From positions 1-64,000 of the forward strand of contig CAIUOU010000110.1 in NCBI GenBank assembly GCA_903900845.1: DNA of 64,000 bases, written 5' to 3'. Under the pieces are notes generated by a model that did not search any database, was not told the DNA's origin, and saw only the letters and a list, made by a program, of their open reading frames with translations. A program made the position numbers and the translations under genes. This DNA is from an uncultured Opitutia bacterium. Lineage in GTDB: Bacteria; Verrucomicrobiota; Verrucomicrobiia; Opitutales; Opitutaceae. Below, piece after piece: positions 28,174 to 36,338 of the stretch; the stretch's first letter is position 1, and the number at the start of each line of letters is the position of its first letter.

Positions 28174-28184
28174 GGGAAAACGAT

Positions 28185-28979
28185 TCAAGCGGCCGGGCGG
28201 CGCGGCGGACGCGGGAAGAAGACGCTGGTGGACTCCTGATAGCGGCGGTAGGCGTCGCCCTTGGAGCGGAGGCTTTGCTGTTCGGCGAGCGGCACGCCGG
28301 TCACCCGCAGCAGGAGGTAGAGGATCACGACTGGTCCGATGAGGGCGGACCAGCCGCCGGGCGAGGGCAGGGCGAAGAGGAAGAAGGCGACCCACACGAG
28401 CCACTCGAAGAAGTAGTTGGGATGGCGGCTCCAACCCCAGAGACCGCGATCGCAAACGCGTCCGCGGTTGGCGGGATCGCGCTTGAACGCCGCGAGCTGC
28501 GCGTCGGCGACCGCCTCCCCTGCGACCGCGAGGATCCACAAGGCGGCGCCCGCGATCTCCAGCGGATGAAAGCCCGTCGCGGGATTGCGGGCCGAGATCA
28601 GGAAACCCACGCCGAGCACCACGACCGAAAGGGCCTGGTATTGGAAAAACCGGAACATCCGGAACGCGAAATCCGCGTTCCAATCGCGCCGCAGCGCCGC
28701 GTATCGGGCGTCCTCCACCGGATGATGCCCGGCGACGCGCACAAAAAGATGGGTGCCCAGCCTCACGCTCCAGAGTGTGACCATCGCGGCGAGGAGCCAG
28801 CGGCGGGCCGGCCAGCCGCTGGCGGCGGCGGCGTAGAAAAGGGCGAGGACGGCGAAGGCGTACGACCACGCCACGTCGACCACGCCGTAGTTGTCGAGGC
28901 GGCGGGCGAGCAGGTAGACGCCGGCGAAGGCGCCGCCAAGGCCGGCGAGCGCGAGGAGGAAGAGGGCGGGCGCGGACAT
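28185..28979 (-). CDS. DUF1295 membrane protein (steroid 5-alpha-reductase-like fold)
   Basis: 264-residue polytopic membrane protein with about seven helices. The C-terminal signature GLWGWSRHPNYFFEWLVW is diagnostic of the DUF1295/ICMT/5-alpha-reductase group, which binds NADPH or SAM and reduces or methylates lipid substrates. In this block it may reduce an unsaturated or methylene-bridged acyl chain made by a CFA-type enzyme; that is inference. The ATG at 28979 (MSAPALFLL) puts the first helix at the N-terminus. Confidence 0.82.
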   Translation of the reverse strand: MSAPALFLLALAGLGGAFAGVYLLARRLDNYGVVDVAWSYAFAVLALFYAAAASGWPARRWLLAAMVTLWSVRLGTHLFVRVAGHHPVEDARYAALRRDWNADFAFRMFRFFQYQALSVVVLGVGFLISARNPATGFHPLEIAGAALWILAVAGEAVADAQLAAFKRDPANRGRVCDRGLWGWSRHPNYFFEWLVWVAFFLFALPSPGGWSALIGPVVILYLLLRVTGVPLAEQQSLRSKGDAYRRYQESTSVFFPRPPRRPAA

Positions 28980-28986
28980 GCGAAGG

Positions 28987-29511
28987 TTACGCGCCGGCGG
29001 GCGCGGCGGACGCCGCGGATAGCCGGGCGGCGGCACGGCGAAGCAGCGGGCGGGAGGGAAGGTAGACCGCCGCGGCGAGCAGCGGGGCGGTCAGCAGCCA
29101 CGCGGTGAACGCGTGGACGCCGGCCCAGCCGAAACGCGCGAGGAACTCCGGGACGGACGAGTCGCGGAAGGCGGCCAGCATCTCCCCGATGGTGAACGGC
29201 TGGCCGGAGGCGCCCCACGCGAATTCGCCGGCGCGCACGTAAACTAGGATCAGCGCGAGCTGCACCGGGCCGAGCAGCTGGTTGAGCGTCTGGAGCACCG
29301 GCTGGTTCAGCCGGAGCGCGAGGCCGGCGCCCAGGTTGAGCAGCGACGTGAAACCGAGGAACGGGAAGAGCGAGCAGACCGCGCCGACCGCCAAGGTGAC
29401 CGCGAGACGGTCGGGCGTGACACCGAGCGTGAGCTGCCGCCGCACGGGACCGGTGATCCGGCGCCGCCAGAAACTTTCGCGCGCGCCGGGCGCCGTTCCG
29501 GCCGGTTCCAT
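28987..29511 (-). CDS. DUF2062 membrane protein
   Basis: 174-residue protein with a basic N-terminus (RESFWRRRITGPVRRQLTLG) and the DUF2062 pattern GVTPDRLAVTLAVGAVCSLF then PFLGFTSLLNLGAGLALRLN and QPVLQTLNQLLGPVQLALI. Three to four helices. Biochemical role unknown; relatives are often found beside glycosyltransferase or lipid genes. It ends 7 bases before the DUF1295 start, inside the same operon. Confidence 0.8.
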   Translation of the reverse strand: MEPAGTAPGARESFWRRRITGPVRRQLTLGVTPDRLAVTLAVGAVCSLFPFLGFTSLLNLGAGLALRLNQPVLQTLNQLLGPVQLALILVYVRAGEFAWGASGQPFTIGEMLAAFRDSSVPEFLARFGWAGVHAFTAWLLTAPLLAAAVYLPSRPLLRRAAARLSAASAAPAGA

Positions 29512-29515
29512 GCGC

Positions 29516-29911
29516 TCAGGCGAGCAGGTAGACGCCGACCCCCGCGACGCCGAGCAGCACCGGCAGCAGGATGCCGCCCGGGTTGCGCCGGGTGAAGACG
29601 GGATCGAGCGGGCCGCCGGCCGGCACCGCGAAGAGTTCGCGCAGCATGTACACCGCCATCGCGATGTTCCCGAGCGCGATGATCGCCACGAACCAGCCGA
29701 CGCGCGCGGCGGCGGACTGCTCCTTCCAGGCCACCCAGACGTAGAACGCGATGAACGCCCAGTAGGCGTCGAACAGCGTGGCGATGAACCACGGGTGCGT
29801 GAAGACGTCGCGCGGGATCGAGAAGATCGGGGTGTGCAGGCTGGCCCAGGTCGTGACCGCCAGCATTGACGCGATGACGATGAGGAAGAGGGCGCGGAGG
29901 AAAGTGATCAT
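29516..29911 (-). CDS. DUF1475 small membrane protein
   Basis: 131-residue protein with four predicted helices: ITFLRALFLIVIASMLAVTT at the start, then HPWFIATLFDAYWAFIAFYV, VGWFVAIIALGNIAMAVYML and a C-terminal LLPVLLGVAGVGVYLLA. The DAYWAFIAFYVWVAWKE segment matches DUF1475, a family of unknown function often encoded beside CFA-type and DUF1365 genes. A membrane subunit or accessory of the lipid-modifying enzymes is the simplest guess. Confidence 0.78.
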   Translation of the reverse strand: MITFLRALFLIVIASMLAVTTWASLHTPIFSIPRDVFTHPWFIATLFDAYWAFIAFYVWVAWKEQSAAARVGWFVAIIALGNIAMAVYMLRELFAVPAGGPLDPVFTRRNPGGILLPVLLGVAGVGVYLLA

Positions 29912-29934
29912 GACGCGGGGCGCGGGGCGGCGGG

Positions 29935-31215
29935 TCAGAGCGCGGCGTTGTTGGGCCGCGTGTGCACGGTGTGCACGACGGAGATGTTGCGCAGGGCGAA
30001 CGCGGCCTCGCAGTAGCAGAGGTAGTACGTCCACTTGCGGACGAAGCGCTCGTCGAAGCCGATCGCGTGCACGGCGTCGAGCCGCGCGTGGAAGGACTCC
30101 CGCCAGAGCCGCAGGGTGCGGGCGTAGTCGGGCCCGAAGTCCTCCAGCCGGTGGAGCACGAAACCGCCCGCGTGCGCGAGCAGGTCGTTCATCCGGTTCA
30201 CCGAGAGGAGCAGCGAGCCGGGGAAGATGTGCTTCTGGATGAAATCGACGCCGCGGCGGAACTCCTCGTAGCGGGAATCCGGGCAAGTGATGAACTGCAA
30301 CGCGGCGACGCCCCCGGCCGGCAGCACCCGGGCGACCATGTCCGCGAAGGCCTCCTGGTTGCGGTGGCCGACGGCCTCGAGCATCTCGATCGAGACGAGC
30401 TTGTCGAAGCGGCCGGTGATGTCGCGGAAGTCCTGCAGGCGCACCTCAACGCGGTCCGCGAGACCGGCCTCCGCCACGCGCCGCACGGCGAGGTCGTGCT
30501 GCTGGCGGGAGATGGTGACGGTGGTGACGCGGCACCCATGGTTGCGCGCGGCGTGGAGCGACCAGCCACCCCAGCCGGTGCCGATCTCGAGCACGTGGTC
30601 GGACGGGCGTAGGCGCAGGTGGCGGCAGAGGGCCTCGTTCTTCTCCCGCTGGGCGTCCTCGAGCGAAAGATGGGCGGCGTCGGCGGGCCAGCGGGCCGAC
30701 GAGTACATCATCGAGGGATCGAGCCAGAGGGAGAAGAAGTCGTTCGAGAGATCATAGTGCTCGCTGATGTTGCGGCGCGCGATCGAGCGCGTGTTGGGCC
30801 GCAGGAGGTGGCGGACGCGGTTGGCGATCCGCAGCAGGTTGAGCCGGGTCGTCGCGGCGCGGCGCGAGCCGGAAAGCGTGGGGGCGTCATCCACGTTGCG
30901 GACGAAGTGCGCGATGACGGCCGTCAGGTCGGGGGTATCCCAGTCGCCGTCGATGTAAGCCTCGGCGAACCCGATGTCGCCCGACCAGAAGCATTTCGAG
31001 AAGAACGCCTCGCGGCGGACGCGGATGACGGCCGGGGTGGAAGGGTCGTCGCCGATCTCGCGGACGGCACCGCCCGGCAGTTCGAGCTGCAGGTGGCCGC
31101 GGCGCAGGCCGGTAAGAGCATCGAGCACGAACCGGCGGGCGAGGGAAGGGCGGGCCGGGGCCGCCAGACCGGCGAGATCGGAGGAGGTCGAGGTGGCGGA
31201 GGACGGCGTGCTCAT
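29935..31215 (-). CDS. CFA-synthase-family methyltransferase 2 (full length)
   Basis: 426-residue SAM-dependent cyclopropane-fatty-acyl-phospholipid synthase homologue. An N-terminal substrate domain (about 20-130, FSKCFWSGDIGFAEAYIDGD) precedes NISEHYDLSNDFFSLWLDP and the SAM motif VLEIGTGWGGWSLHAARN, then VSIEMLEAVGHRNQEAFADM. Members transfer a methylene group to cis double bonds; others make 10-methyl or mycolate-type branches. Its start overlaps the DUF1365 stop (31212-31215), a pairing repeated in many bacteria. The acyl desaturase of the same block may supply the double bond. Confidence 0.9.
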   Translation of the reverse strand: MSTPSSATSTSSDLAGLAAPARPSLARRFVLDALTGLRRGHLQLELPGGAVREIGDDPSTPAVIRVRREAFFSKCFWSGDIGFAEAYIDGDWDTPDLTAVIAHFVRNVDDAPTLSGSRRAATTRLNLLRIANRVRHLLRPNTRSIARRNISEHYDLSNDFFSLWLDPSMMYSSARWPADAAHLSLEDAQREKNEALCRHLRLRPSDHVLEIGTGWGGWSLHAARNHGCRVTTVTISRQQHDLAVRRVAEAGLADRVEVRLQDFRDITGRFDKLVSIEMLEAVGHRNQEAFADMVARVLPAGGVAALQFITCPDSRYEEFRRGVDFIQKHIFPGSLLLSVNRMNDLLAHAGGFVLHRLEDFGPDYARTLRLWRESFHARLDAVHAIGFDERFVRKWTYYLCYCEAAFALRNISVVHTVHTRPNNAAL

Positions 31216-32090
31216 GCGGATTCGGACGGGACGGCGGGACTGATCGGCGCGGGGCCGGGGGAAAGGGAGTGATGCGGGCGGTAAAGCCCCCGCTGATCGC
31301 CGGCGCGGGCGGCCTTGGCGAACCAAGGCACCCGCTTCAGCCAGAGGCGCAAGGCGTGCCAGTGAATCAGGGAGATCACACGCAGGGTGAGGGCGGGATA
31401 CTTGAACGTGAACCAGGCCAGGCGACCGGAGGTGAGTGCGCGCCGGTCGCCGGTGAGCGTGCTGGTGAGCGTGCGGCGTTCGCCGGCGTAGTCGTCGATG
31501 CGCACCGCGAGGCGATCCGCCGGCAGGCGAAGGTGGAAATCGAAGGCCACGTCGACGTCGGAAAACGGCGACACGTAGAAATGCTTCGGCACCCTCAGGT
31601 GGAAGACACCGCGCGCGGCGTCCGCGGGGTCGGGCCGCAGGAAGAACGGCTTCATCTCCCGGAAGGTGTTGGTGACCTCGGCGATGGCGGCGGCGGGTGC
31701 GCCGGAGCGATCGAGGCAGAAATAGAAGGAGACCGGGTTGAACAGGTAGCCGAACACGCGCGGCAGGGTGACCAGCAGCACGCGACCGCCGGAGATATCC
31801 ACCCCGTTGGCCGCGGCGTACGTCTCGACGCGCTGCCGCAGGTCGGCTTCCTGCGGGCTGGGGGCCTCGGGGGATGCGGGCAGGTGCTGGCGTTCGCCCA
31901 GCGGCAGATAATCCCGGTCGCGGAACGAGTAGAGATTGGAACGTCCCGCGGAGAAGAGCGTGAGTTTTCGCGCAAGCTCCGGGATCTCCTCCAAATCCAG
32001 CGCGAAGAGGAAAATCCGGTACGAGAAGCGGTGCGCGCGCGGTTCGAACCGGGCGTGCATCACTTCACACTCGTACAGGCAGGATTTCAT
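31212..32090 (-). CDS. DUF1365 protein
   Basis: 292-residue DUF1365 member: SCLYECEVMHARFEPRAHRF and SYRIFLFALDLEEIP at the N-terminus, VLLVTLPRVFGYLFNPVSFY in the middle, then EVTNTFREMKPFF and KHFYVSPFSDVDVAFDF. The family is almost always encoded between an FAD amine-oxidase-like protein and a CFA-type methyltransferase, as here, and is implicated in fatty-acid modification with no proven reaction. Translationally coupled to the CFA gene. Confidence 0.88.
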   Translation of the reverse strand: MKSCLYECEVMHARFEPRAHRFSYRIFLFALDLEEIPELARKLTLFSAGRSNLYSFRDRDYLPLGERQHLPASPEAPSPQEADLRQRVETYAAANGVDISGGRVLLVTLPRVFGYLFNPVSFYFCLDRSGAPAAAIAEVTNTFREMKPFFLRPDPADAARGVFHLRVPKHFYVSPFSDVDVAFDFHLRLPADRLAVRIDDYAGERRTLTSTLTGDRRALTSGRLAWFTFKYPALTLRVISLIHWHALRLWLKRVPWFAKAARAGDQRGLYRPHHSLSPGPAPISPAVPSESA

Positions 32091-32218
32091 CGCCGGTTGG
32101 CTTCGCGGGAAAGGTTGCGGCCGGCCGGGATGGGCGGGTGCGCCCGACGGCGTAGGCCGGTCGGAGCCTGCACAAGCAACGGGCGGGGGCAAGGTCCGTC
32201 CCCCGTTACCGCGAGGCT

Positions 32219-33502
32219 TCACGCCGTCCACGGATCGCGGCCGAGCAGCAGCTCGCAGAGGCGGACGGCACTGAGGAGGCCGTCCTCGTGGAAGCCGTAG
32301 CGTTGCCATGCGCCGGCGTAATAGGTTTCGCGGGAGCCGCGCGCGGCGGCATTGAGCGCCGGGATCTCCGCCTGCGCGCGAAGCGCGCCGAGGCTGAAAA
32401 GCGGGTGCTCGTACGGTATCCGCCGCAGTACCCTGCCCGGCGCGATGGCCTCCGGGCGGTTGATGCTCACGAAGTAATTCGCGCGATCGGAGACCCCCTG
32501 CAGGGAGTTCATCCAGTAGTGCGTCGCCGTCGACGGGCGGCCCGCCGCGTCGCGGTTCAGCTCGTAGTTCCAGCTCGACCAAGCCAGGCGGGCGCGGGGC
32601 ATCACGGACTCGTCGGTGTGCACCGTCGCGGTGTTCGGCTGGTAGTGGAACTCACCGAGCAGGCGGCGCTCGTCGGGCGAGGGGTCGGCCAGCAGCCGGA
32701 GCGCCTGGTCGCCGTGGCACGCCAGGATGACGCGGTCGAAGGTCTGCTCGCGTCCCGATCTTGTGGTGAGCGCCACCCCGCCCGGGCCGCGAGCCACGCG
32801 GGTCACCCCGTCGCCGGTCCGGATCCGGTCCCGGAAGGGCGCGACCAGCGGCGCGACGTAGTTTCGCGACCCACCGTCGACGGTCCACCACGGGTGCTGC
32901 GTGTGCATGCCGAGGAAACCGTGGTTGTGGAAGAAGCGCAGCAGGCTCGTCGCCGGAAAAGCCAGCATCAGCTCCAGCGGCGTGCTCCACACCGCCGAGC
33001 TCATCGGCACGAGGTATAGCTCGAGGAAATCGGTCCCGTAGCCGCGGCGGCGGACGTATTCTCCCAGCGACTCGCTGCCAACCGCCGGGTCCTCGAGCGC
33101 GGCGACCGCCTCCTGGTTGAAACGGTTGACCGCCGCCAGCATCCGCCAGAACCGCGGCCGCAAAAGGTTGCGGCGCTGCGCGAAGAGGTGGTTCAGGGAG
33201 GAGCCGCAATACTCGAGGCCGCTGCCGGCGTGCCGCACGCTGAAGGACATCGAGGTCGGCTTCACCGGCACAGCCAGCTCGGTGAACAGCCGCGTCAGGT
33301 GCGGATAGGTGACACGGTTGAACACCATGAAACCGGTGTCCATGGACACACGCCGCCCGTCCGCCTCATCGACGTCCACCGTGTGGGTGTGGCCGCCGAT
33401 GCGGTCCTCCTGTTCGAACACCGTGATCTCGTGGTGGCGGTGCAGGAAGCGGGCGCAGCCGAGGCCGGCGATACCGGTGCCGACGATGGCGAGGGAAGGC
33501 AT
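32219..33502 (-). CDS. FAD-dependent amine-oxidase-like oxidoreductase
   Basis: 427-residue flavoprotein with the dinucleotide-binding motif VGTGIAGLGCARFL (G8-x-G10-x-x-G13), then VFEQEDRIGGHTHTVDV and MDTGFMVFNRVTYPHLTRLF. The last is characteristic of the NAD/FAD protein paired with DUF1365 and CFA synthases. Homologues in actinobacteria and alphaproteobacteria help make 10-methyl or furan fatty acids; which product applies here is inference. It ends 128 bases before the DUF1365 start. Confidence 0.88.
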   Translation of the reverse strand: MPSLAIVGTGIAGLGCARFLHRHHEITVFEQEDRIGGHTHTVDVDEADGRRVSMDTGFMVFNRVTYPHLTRLFTELAVPVKPTSMSFSVRHAGSGLEYCGSSLNHLFAQRRNLLRPRFWRMLAAVNRFNQEAVAALEDPAVGSESLGEYVRRRGYGTDFLELYLVPMSSAVWSTPLELMLAFPATSLLRFFHNHGFLGMHTQHPWWTVDGGSRNYVAPLVAPFRDRIRTGDGVTRVARGPGGVALTTRSGREQTFDRVILACHGDQALRLLADPSPDERRLLGEFHYQPNTATVHTDESVMPRARLAWSSWNYELNRDAAGRPSTATHYWMNSLQGVSDRANYFVSINRPEAIAPGRVLRRIPYEHPLFSLGALRAQAEIPALNAAARGSRETYYAGAWQRYGFHEDGLLSAVRLCELLLGRDPWTA

Positions 33503-33570
33503 GGTGGTTTGCGCGTGCTACGGCCGCGGTGTGACGCCGGACGCGCCGACTGCGGCGAGGGCGTGCCGCC

Positions 33571-34734
33571 TCAAGCCGAGGGCGGCGGGTTCTCCACCTG
33601 GCCCGGCACATTCTGGTGCAGAGCGGGGCCATCGGCTTTCTTCGGCAGGTCGGCCTGCGCGGCGGTGGCGACGGCGATGGCGGCGGCGGCGGGCATCACC
33701 TTGGCGAGCGGGGAGAGTTCCGGGTGAACGGCGGACGCGCGCTGGGCGGCGGAGATGCTGGCCTCGTGGTCGGCGCGGGCGGCCTCCTCCATGATGGAGC
33801 GCGGGACCGGCTTCAGGCCCCAGATGAATCCGGTCCACGAGAGGACTTTCAGCCCGTAATAGGTCGGATCGATTTCCCACCAGTAGAATCCGTTCCGCGT
33901 GGAGGACTGGTAGCGGTGGTGGTTGTTGTGCCAACCCTCGCCGAGGCAGATGATCGCGAGGATGAAACTGTTGCGGGAGTCATCGCTGGTCTTGAACCGC
34001 CGCCGGCCCATCAGGTGGGCCATGGAGTTGATGCAAGAGGTGCCGTGGAACAGCGCGGTGGTGCTGATGAAGAAGCCCCAGACCAGCATCTGCCAGCGAT
34101 CAGCCCCCAGACCCGGGGCCCAGGTCTCGAGCGCGGCGCCGGCGCCGAAGAGCGAGAGCGCGAACAGTGCGGGCACGACCGTGTCGAAGCGGTTGAGCCA
34201 GACGAGCTCCGGGTACTTCGCGAGGTCGCGGATGGTGGAGTAGTCGGTCGGGAAGTTGCGCCGGCTGGTGATCCAGCCGATGTGCGACCACCAGAAACCG
34301 TGCACGTGCGGGGAGTGCGCGTCCTCCGGATCGTCGGAGTGACGGTGGTGATGGCGGTGGTGGTAGGCCCACCAGAGCGCGCCGCGCTGCACTGTGGTGC
34401 CGCCCCACAGGGCGAGGAGGAACTGACCCGCGCGCGATGTGCTGTACGTCTTGTGGGAGAAATACCGGTGGTAGATGCCGGTGACGGCGAACATCCGCAG
34501 GAAATAGAGCCCCACCGCGGTCCACACAGCCGTGGCGCTCGCGCCCGTCCAGATCACGCCGAGGCACCCGGCGTGCAGCACGATGAACGGGATGCAGCGC
34601 ACCCAGTCGACGCGATCCGGCTCCTGCCGCATGCGGTCCGCCCCGCCCGGGGTGTGGTCGGAATCAAACCACTGGATCAGCGCGGAGACGGCGCGTTGGA
34701 GAGGGCGGGGCGGCGGGGCTAAAACTTCAGACAT
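33571..34734 (-). CDS. Acyl-CoA/acyl-lipid delta-9-type fatty acid desaturase
   Basis: 387-residue membrane di-iron desaturase with all three histidine boxes: HRYFSH (89-94), HRHHHRH (126-132) and HNNHH (269-273). Four membrane helices are predicted. It introduces a cis double bond into long acyl chains, the substrate CFA-type enzymes need. The C-terminal 60 residues (from about 325) are Ala/Pro-rich and unlike the core, possibly a flexible tail. First gene of the lipid block, with a 98-base gap upstream. Confidence 0.92.
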   Translation of the reverse strand: MSEVLAPPPRPLQRAVSALIQWFDSDHTPGGADRMRQEPDRVDWVRCIPFIVLHAGCLGVIWTGASATAVWTAVGLYFLRMFAVTGIYHRYFSHKTYSTSRAGQFLLALWGGTTVQRGALWWAYHHRHHHRHSDDPEDAHSPHVHGFWWSHIGWITSRRNFPTDYSTIRDLAKYPELVWLNRFDTVVPALFALSLFGAGAALETWAPGLGADRWQMLVWGFFISTTALFHGTSCINSMAHLMGRRRFKTSDDSRNSFILAIICLGEGWHNNHHRYQSSTRNGFYWWEIDPTYYGLKVLSWTGFIWGLKPVPRSIMEEAARADHEASISAAQRASAVHPELSPLAKVMPAAAAIAVATAAQADLPKKADGPALHQNVPGQVENPPPSA

Positions 34735-34832
34735 GCGTAATTCCGAGGAGCGAACTTACCCTCGTTCCGGCGCGCAAGCCGCCTTTCGCGAATTTCCACG
34801 GGCGTTCTTTTGAACGCTGCGCGGGGTGTGGC

Positions 34833-35423
34833 TCAATGCCCCTCGGCGTTGCCTTTAACCGCTTTCACGCCGGCCATCATGAGCTTGTCGGTCCAGGCGA
34901 GGGCGATGGCCGAAATCACGAACACGCAGTGGATGATGACCTGCCACATCACGCCCTGGCTGTTGAGCGGCACGCCGCCCGGCGGGTTGAGCGCCATGAT
35001 GAACGTCTTGAGCAGATGAATCGACGAGATGCTGATCAGCGCCGTGGCGAGCTTCACCTTGAGCACGCCGGCGTTCACGTGGCTCAGCCACTCCGGCTGG
35101 TCGTCATGGTGCTCGAGGTCCAGGCGGGAGACGAAGGTCTCGTAGCCGCCGATGATCACCATGATCAGGAGGTTCGCGATCATCACCACGTCGATCAGAC
35201 CAAGGACGCCGAGCATGATGAACGTGCTCAGGTCGGGTGCGACGCTCTTGTCGAAAGTCTGCGTCGCCGCGCTGTGCACCAGGTGCCAGAGCTCGATCAG
35301 GAACTGGTAGACATAGATGCCCTGCGCGAGAATCAGCCCCACGTAGAGCGGGGCCTGCAGCCAGCGGCTGGCGAAGATGGTTTTCTCCAGGAGTTTCTCG
35401 ATCGGTTTGTCGGGCTGCGCCAT
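34833..35423 (-). CDS. YqhA-family (TIGR00645) membrane protein
   Basis: 196-residue protein with about four membrane helices. The start PIEKLLEKTIFASRWLQAPL and GYETFVSRLDLEHHDDQPEW are typical of the UPF0114/YqhA family, whose function is not known. Two helices are clear in the first half (LYVGLILAQGIYVYQFLIEL, LIDVVMIANLLIMVIIGGY). An earlier in-frame ATG at 35471 would add 16 basic residues; the ATG at 35423 (MAQPDKPIEKLL) matches the family N-terminus. Confidence 0.85.
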   Translation of the reverse strand: MAQPDKPIEKLLEKTIFASRWLQAPLYVGLILAQGIYVYQFLIELWHLVHSAATQTFDKSVAPDLSTFIMLGVLGLIDVVMIANLLIMVIIGGYETFVSRLDLEHHDDQPEWLSHVNAGVLKVKLATALISISSIHLLKTFIMALNPPGGVPLNSQGVMWQVIIHCVFVISAIALAWTDKLMMAGVKAVKGNAEGH

Positions 35424-35608
35424 GAGTTTCACCGCGAGGGAACGCGCGCGCCGGCGGTTTCCGCAAGACAAAGCTGAGGTGCCGCGGCGGAGGGCTGGGC
35501 CTGGTGGGGGAACACTGACATTTAGTTCATCGACAAATCAGTTGTGAAAAACGAATGCCTTGTGCGCCTTATACCCACGATCCTGTCTCTGCCCTCGTTA
35601 GTGAAATC

Positions 35609-36208
35609 ATGGCCCCGCACGATTTCCCTCCAAGGTATTCCCCGGCGCTTGTTGTCGCCGTGAGGTGCCTCGGCGTCTTCGCGGTGCTGGTGCTGGCAAC
35701 CTCCGCGGCGGAGTTGGATTCGAGCCGTCAGACTCCGGCCGCGGCTTCCGGGAGCCTCGATTCCGGACCGGATCGATTGCGCGAGAATAAAAGCGGGCCG
35801 GCCGGATCTTCAGGGAAACAAGAGGCCACGACTGTGGTGAAGCAGGTCCCCGGGGCGTCCCCGGTCCTCATGAAACCGGCGCCCGTGACCTCCGCCACGC
35901 CACCGTCGGCACCCTCCGTCCCGGAGAGACCGGCCGGCGCTGCTCCTGTGGCGGCGGGCGCGTTTCCGGGGGCCATCGTTCGCGGGATCCAATCACGCGA
36001 ACTATTTTTCGCTGCGGCGGGATTGTTCCTGTTCGTCGGCTTTTGGCTCCGGTGGTCGCAGGAGGATTACCGCTGCGAGATGGAGGAGGCGATCAAGGAC
36101 GACAAGATCAGTGCCGACCTCGCCGGTCGGCGCGTGGAGAAACGCCGGCTGCTCGGCGCCCTTTCAATCATCGTCAGTCTGCTGCTTTTCGTCTTGGTGT
36201 TGCTCTGA
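35609..36208 (+). CDS. Hypothetical membrane protein with Ala/Pro/Ser-rich linker
   Basis: About 199 residues from the ATG at 35609 (an ATG at 35555 is also possible). The layout is an N-terminal hydrophobic signal/anchor (ALVVAVRCLGVFAVLVLATS), a low-complexity linker of about 90 residues, a helix ELFFAAAGLFLFVGFWLRW, a charged segment (CEMEEAIKDDKISADLAGRR) and a last helix ALSIIVSLLLFVLVLL. I recognise no family. It stands alone, divergent from the YqhA gene. Codon use fits its neighbours. Confidence 0.6.
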   Translation: MAPHDFPPRYSPALVVAVRCLGVFAVLVLATSAAELDSSRQTPAAASGSLDSGPDRLRENKSGPAGSSGKQEATTVVKQVPGASPVLMKPAPVTSATPPSAPSVPERPAGAAPVAAGAFPGAIVRGIQSRELFFAAAGLFLFVGFWLRWSQEDYRCEMEEAIKDDKISADLAGRRVEKRRLLGALSIIVSLLLFVLVLL

Positions 36209-36259
36209 CCGCCCGCGCGGGCGCCGGGTCCCGGTCCCGCCCGCCGGATCAATCGCCGT

Positions 36260-36335
36260 TCACGGCACGACCGGCACTTGTCGCTTAGTCCGCAAGTAGG
36301 CGACCACGTCGCGCAGCGAGATCTCGTGGTGGCGT
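36260..36335 (-). pseudogene. Possible C-terminal remnant of a c-type cytochrome-like gene
   Basis: Just past the stop of sulfatase 1, another minus-strand frame reads RHHEISLRDVVAYLRTKRQV followed by PVVP and a stop. An Asp-Val-Val-Ala-Tyr-Leu-Arg ending is typical of the last helix of class I cytochrome c domains, abundant in Verrucomicrobia beside sulfatases. There is no heme motif and no start. If real, it is the tail of a gene deleted when the sulfatase was joined to this place; at 24 residues chance is possible. Confidence 0.3.
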
Positions 36336-36338
36336 TGG

